Source: Epiperipatus broadwayi (Eukaryota; Onychophora; Udeonychophora; Euonychophora; Peripatidae). Taken from it: DNA of 64,000 bases. How positions within the stretch are numbered: the stretch's first letter is position 1; every line of letters begins with the position of its first letter. The notes under the pieces were generated by a model. The model searched no databases. It was not told the DNA's origin and was given only the letters and a program-made list of their open reading frames with translations. Location of the stretch: positions 4,600,363-4,664,362 of the forward strand of contig JAQFVV010006246.1 of NCBI GenBank assembly GCA_028023455.1, given 5' to 3'. Positions 59,304 through 64,000 of the stretch are shown here, piece by piece. A program made the translations under genes and the position numbers.

Positions 59304-59480
59304 TGCTGTGTTCCATGAGCAAGCAAGTTAATAATTGACAAAGGCAGAATTGAAATGGTAATGTAATAGTTTAATTTAAATAACATGAAGATATTTACAA
59401 ATATATATAGTCTATTTAAGGTGCATAAAAATAATAAAAGGTCATGGGTGACTAGTACATAATAAACCCTTGACTTACAG
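59304..59480. repeat. LTR-like direct repeat, left copy
   Basis: It begins tgctgtgttccatga and continues through aattgacaaaggcagaattg and gtgcataaaaataataaa to cttaca. It matches 63386-63553 in the same orientation, 4.08 kb away, and starts TG and ends CA. A gypsy pol fragment lies just inside it. Confidence 0.72.
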
Positions 59481-59517
59481 AGATACAAGTACTTGCTTAT
59501 CCATCAATATACAGCCT

Positions 59518-59766
59518 TTATTTACGGAGAGTTTTTTTGCATACTTTCCACAATCTTTTATTCAAATAGGGAGGACATCTTGTGGGCAATTTTCTCCCTA
59601 TCCAATATTTAAGAATTTTATAGACAGGGTCTCCATTAGTCCATTCTGCTATTGTTTGACTATTGATAGTTTTTGATATTAGCTGATCAATGTAATTTAT
59701 ATAAACTTCTGTTCTAGGCAATTCAGCTTTATCAGGGCATCTAAATAATGCATCCATGTGATACAT
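59518..59766 (-). pseudogene. Ty3/gypsy RNase H-integrase junction fragment
   Basis: An 82-residue open piece beginning HMDALFRCPDKAELP corresponds to the NADALSRxP motif that closes the RNase H domain in Ty3/gypsy Pol. It is followed by the linker normally leading to integrase (DPVYKILKYWIGRKLPTRCP). No integrase catalytic motif follows. It lies immediately inside the left LTR-like repeat. Confidence 0.7.
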
Positions 59767-59876
59767 TTTTATTTTCTGATTCTATTTTGATTTTTTTAAT
59801 GATGCATATCCTTATACCTAGGGGCACAAACCATTCTTGCCCTATGATAGGGTTAATTTCCTCATTTAGTATATAT

Positions 59877-60120
59877 CAGGAGTGGTCAAACTTTTAGATG
59901 TTGGGGGCTACTTTTTTGGTGAAAGTGTACCTGAGGGATATTATATTTTTTTCAGGACCTTTAACCCAGAAACAGGGAATAACATTTTTTTAGGAACCAA
60001 AAAAAATAATGGTTTAAAGTCCCGGTTTTTAGAATGTATTTATGAACTGGTGTTTTTTTTTTGTAAGGGCTTTTTAGGTACTCGTGACATTTTTAGAAGA
60101 TGCTTATGAACTGATTATTT
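59877..60120. mobile_element. Possible hAT-type element end
   Basis: caggagtggtcaaactttta followed by gttgggggctac resembles the CAGNGGTGGCCAAACTTTT / GGGCCAC start common to many hAT non-autonomous elements. The matching right end was not found, so length and class are uncertain. Confidence 0.35.
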
Positions 60121-61839
60121 TTTTTTTCTATAAGATAAGATATTTTACTATGACTACTATTAAATTACCTTGACTTTTTTTAGTGATTAAAATTTGTCCA
60201 TGTTGCTTTATAAAATATTTTGTTAAATTACAATTATTAAATTACCTATAAATAATTATTTTCTACAACTGGTCCTAAATTTTTAAAAAAATTCAAGAAA
60301 TTAAAAATGTTGATGTAACTTGATCACAAAGTTAAAGCAACAATGTGGAATGATGTTGCAGAAACTGGCATACCAAATAACACTCCTGAATAAAGATAAG
60401 TGAGAAGTTCGCAGAGTACATTGCCTATTTTAATTAATAAATAATAAAGCAGTCTTCCTGAACGCTAGTTTATGTCTAATCAGCACTCTAGTTAATAAAT
60501 AAAAACTTTCATGCCTTTTTTCTAGGCAGGCAACATGGTCTTTGTTTTTTGGAAAATTATACACAGATCCATAATTTAAACCCAGTTCCTAATAGCTATC
60601 TGCCACAGAAACATCATTTGGAATCTCTTTACTGGCTTTGAATGACATAATTAAATGTTAACTATAATTAGTAAATTTCTTAATAGTTTTATCAACTATA
60701 CTTCTCTATGTATATCATACACAGTTCTAAAGTATACATTGCAATGGTCATGTTTACCTATATAACTGTGGTCATACATATATATCTAATTGGGCTAAAT
60801 TTTATTGCAATTTTTACTTTTAATATTTGGATTTAGACAAGAAAACATATAAAAGGAATATCATAAAAGATTTTTCCATCGATTTTTTTTATAAAATAAT
60901 AACTAAAAAAATGCTTAGGAGTAACTGAGAATCTAGTAATAATGTTCAATCATCAAAAATCTAATTCATCAGGAAAAGAATCGTGCCTTAAAAATAATCT
61001 CTATATTTATGAGCAAAGATGGCCTGTTACTTTTTTTTTTCAGACATTATAATTACTATTGCTGTAAGAAATCATTAGCAAAAATTATGAGAGAAGCTTA
61101 GTTTATCAGTTCCATAAGGAGAAATCATGAATAATGCTTGAATCCATTGACTAACCATTATTCTGTGCTATAAATTTATTGGTAAACATTATACCATAAG
61201 AATGACAAAAATGAAAAAAAAGTATTATTTAGAAAAATCATCATATCATAGAGAAATGAAAATTACATAATCTGAAAAAAAATGGACACTGAATCGAAAG
61301 GATGCAAAATAAGCCTGCCTAGTTATATGGTTTTCATGTTATCATAAGTTGAAGCAGTTTATCGCTAATTAGAAAATACAAACCCGACTCCTTTGAATTT
61401 TTACTTTTTGTATTTTTTATTATTTTTTATATTCTAATTAGCTGTGAATTTATCACTATAATTTGTCAATGTTCATGACAGCTTCATTGTTGACTTTCAG
61501 AGCTCTTGCAGGCAGTGTCTTGGCAATGCCTACTATATAAAGTGTATTTCTTTAATCTTCTTTGTTTCTTCTTTTACTTTTGTGACTCCTAATGTTTTTA
61601 TGGGATTTTTGTTAGTATCCTAGGTCTTAAAGTAAGTTTTCCCAATTCTTGATTTTCATCAGTCATATCCCTGCCCCACTATGGCCAGGATTTTAACATT
61701 TAGCATAAGTTGATCTGATTTGTCTATGGTACTGTTTTTTTATATAATTATTTTCCATTCCATTGCTGGTAAATTTTCTGCTTAGCTTCTTATCCATCAT
61801 ATCATTTTCTTACAATGTCAATGTTCTTGCTTATTGCAG

Positions 61840-62060
61840 TCGTAGGTTTTGTATCTGATTTTTCCGCTTTGGAAACAAACTCGTTTGTCTGTTTAGATTC
61901 AATTCCTAATGTTTTAATAAATTGTAGCTTGAAATAGTTCTGGTCTTGTGAAACTTCTGAACACTTGTTTGGTCAAGTAGTAGTTAATGAGCTGTTCCAC
62001 ATCTGACTGGTTCATTGTATGTTAGGTCTTTTACCCCTAACAATATTTGCCTAAACTGAT
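61840..62060 (-). pseudogene. Retroelement gag-like debris
   Basis: A minus-strand translation in shifting frames gives QFRQILLGVKDLTYNEP near 62040 and ESKQTNEFVSKAEKSD near 61890. The first resembles the capsid C-terminal segment of gypsy-type Gags. It lies between the LTR-like repeats, which fits one old gypsy element in pieces. The identification is weak. Confidence 0.35.
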
Positions 62061-62224
62061 CATCTATTATGCTTTATGCAAAAAAGTGAAGCTTAGTATT
62101 ATTAGAAAAGAATTATATGGCTTAGCGCTTAGTCTCCATATTCATAGCCTATCTTGGGAGTGTCGGCTTACTTTAAGATTTTAAGTGAAGCTTAGCAGTA
62201 ATTTATGCAAAATTTATTCAAAGT

Positions 62225-62840
62225 TCTTTTTTCATAAAGACCATTTTCTGGAGATTTGCAAAGCATGATTCTTTTCATTTTATTGCATAGTTGTCATTTG
62301 CAATAAAGCATACCTCCTTTATCTTTCGTTTTATATCATTATGTTCAATGCCCTTGCCATAGCAGGTACAAACATATGGTTTGTTGTTTTTTGGTGCTCA
62401 AAGAAAATGGATTTGTTTTCAGTATTGTTTTGAGCTCTCCTTCAAATTAGGATTTCACACCCTACCTTCAACAAACAGAATGATAAACAATACCAAAGAC
62501 AAAATACCTTCTGATCAAATAGCCCAAACGGTTTACAAAATTTCATGCCCAACCAATGGATGTAGAGCAGAACATTATGGAGACACTCATGCCAACATCA
62601 GAAGAACATCTCAACCTCACTATTTATACAAGAGAGCTCAAAACAATACTGAAAACAAATCCATATTCTTTGAGCACCAAAAAACAACAGGTCATGTGTT
62701 TAAACCCGCTATGGCAAAGACACTGAACGTAATGATATGAAATGAAAGAGATAAAAGAGGCATGCTTTATTGCAGATGACAACTATGCAATAAACCGAAA
62801 AGAATCGTGCTTTGCAATCTCCAGAAAATGTTCTTTATGA
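62225..62840. mobile_element. Palindromic Penelope-like GIY-YIG fragment
   Basis: The plus-strand frame within 62460-62740 contains QTVYKISCPTNGCRAEHYGD, the GIY-YIG start of a Penelope-like endonuclease, then SIFFEHQKTTGH, its EH..GH region. About 215 bases at 62225-62440 are the reverse complement of 62628-62840 (shared text such as caaaacaatactgaaaacaa, gagcaccaaaaaacaaca, ttgcaatctccagaaaatg). Two head-to-head copies of the element's 3' part therefore flank a ~190-base centre. Arms are diverged but clearly paired. Confidence 0.85.
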
Positions 62841-63385
62841 AAGAAAACTTACCACTCAAAGGTGAGTAAAAACAAGAATTTTATTTCAATTATGATAATC
62901 TATTAGTGCATATAATAGTTGCTTGAGGCATGGTTTTTGCCATCTCTCTTAGGCCCATGTCATAATCTTCTTTATTTTTTCATTTTTCTCTTCCATCTAC
63001 CCCTAAAATGTAATTGAGAAATAAACTTGCATGGCTGGGAGTTGAAATAATTATTTAGCTTTGTTATAATCTCATCATATATCTGTGTCCTGTGAGTCAG
63101 GTTCACACAGTTTGTTGGCTATCTTGATTACCCTGAAGCAAAATAAAGAGGCTACTTTGACAGTATTCTCAATAATACTATTTAGTATAAAGTAATAAAA
63201 TATTTTTTTATTCTCTGAATATACAATGGCCAATCACACACTCAGATTATCTATATTTAATACATATATACTGATTTGTGATAAACCTGCTGTTTTTTCT
63301 GTTAGTTCAAATCCAGTCATGACTGCTCCAGTTTGCTGTTCAGACAATTACTTAAGATTCGACTTATATGATGACTTTGCCAATT

Positions 63386-63553
63386 TGCTGTGTTCCATGA
63401 ACATCAATTAAATAATTGACATAGGCAAAATTGAGATGGTAAATAACATGAGAATATTTACAAGTGGACATAGCCAACTTAAAGTGCATAAAAATAATAA
63501 AGGGTTATGGTAATCTGTACATAATAAACCCTATTCCTGCTTTTTGATTTACA
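63386..63553. repeat. LTR-like direct repeat, right copy
   Basis: The counterpart of 59304-59480: tgctgtgttccatga, aattgacataggcaaaattg, gtgcataaaaataataaa, gatttaca. By eye the copies differ at roughly one position in six and by several indels, so the pair is old. No clear target duplication. Confidence 0.72.
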
Positions 63554-64000
63554 GAGGTAGGAGTCTCTGAATTACATTAATACCAGAACCCATATACCAG
63601 GTTCTGGGAGTTGTATAACCTTCAAGCCTTCTGGAATCTTTACAAACATTACAAAATGTGGTTTTTTTTAACATACCTTACCATATATGGCATTTTTTAC
63701 ATACACATAGTATTTTTTATATACTTCACCATATATGGCATTTTTTACAGGTATGTACACATTTGATAATCTATATAGTGCACATTTGCATAATAAGTTT
63801 TCAAATACACATTCTGCATACATTAATTTTTGGGGGTTATTAAATTAATGGGAGAAATTTATTCTATTTCCTGTCTGACTTGTTATTACAAAGAAGCATA
63901 ATTTTTGAAGATATACCTATTGTAACAGTGTGGCTTCCGCATGGGAGAGGGGAATCACATTTTGCTACAGTTGGACCTATGGTCTTCTTGTAGGATACAA

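Larger units (their letters stand above)
59110..64000. other. Intron 11 (inside CUB G, phase 0), incomplete
   Basis: At least 4.9 kb with no CUB-like exon on the plus strand. It holds direct repeats (59304-59480 and 63386-63553), a gypsy RNase H-integrase fragment (59518-59766), a possible hAT end (59877), gag-like debris (about 61840-62060) and a palindromic Penelope-like fragment (62225-62840). Otherwise AT-rich and unassigned. Confidence 0.72.

Overview
The window is animal (metazoan, invertebrate-looking) nuclear DNA. It is strongly AT-rich, has spliced genes with canonical GT..AG introns, and is full of retroelement and DNA-transposon debris. It is not bacterial: there are no operons and no long uninterrupted genes apart from transposon fragments. 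The exact lineage cannot be fixed from the sequence. AT richness, Penelope-like elements, RTE LINEs and tRNA-derived SINEs fit several arthropod, mollusc or cnidarian genomes.

The one host gene I can support is a plus-strand multi-CUB gene, most likely a cubilin-like (CUBN) endocytic receptor. Eleven coding exons (2606-2805, 4535-4713, 9687-9876, 15200-15397, 16941-17081, 30987-31168, 39847-40211, 50485-50663, 55835-56038, 58160-58300, 58928-59109) join in frame. They encode the C-terminal half of one CUB domain (A), five complete CUB domains (B-F) and the N-terminal half of a seventh (G), about 720 residues. Only CUB domains are present, with short linkers and no EGF, sushi or protease modules between them, which is why cubilin is preferred. 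Both gene ends lie outside the window. Inter-CUB introns are phase 1, except that D and E are joined in a single exon. CUB B has lost both cysteines of the first disulfide, and the second exon of CUB E has a tandem NAGNAG acceptor.

The introns (0.6 to 13.9 kb) hold the rest. Intron 2 carries an almost full-length broken RTE-type LINE (minus strand, about 5430-9440) split by an 825-bp hAT-like element with an 8-bp target duplication. A second, truncated LINE copy at 37918-38846 preserves the unoccupied hAT site. Intron 3 holds a tandem repeat, a decayed Ty3/gypsy-like LTR element (11063-13828, minus) and another LINE relic. The 13.9-kb intron 5 has a 35-bp-arm hairpin, a Penelope-like element (RT plus GIY-YIG, 19876-21800, minus), a probable solo LTR (23902-24736), a possible promoter-bearing LTR and a SINE. 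Introns 6 and 7 have the truncated LINE copy, direct repeats, two units of a dispersed ~0.4-kb repeat and several elements with inverted ends. Intron 8 has a plus-strand LINE endonuclease relic, a duplicated segment containing a small inverted-repeat element, and a mariner-like relic. The 3' flank (59110-64000) has gypsy-like remnants between direct repeats and a palindromic Penelope endonuclease fragment.

I found no CRISPR array, rRNA, canonical tRNA gene or obviously new multi-gene system. The most informative items are the filled/empty hAT site pair, the paired cysteine loss in CUB B, the NAGNAG acceptor and the palindromic Penelope fragment.
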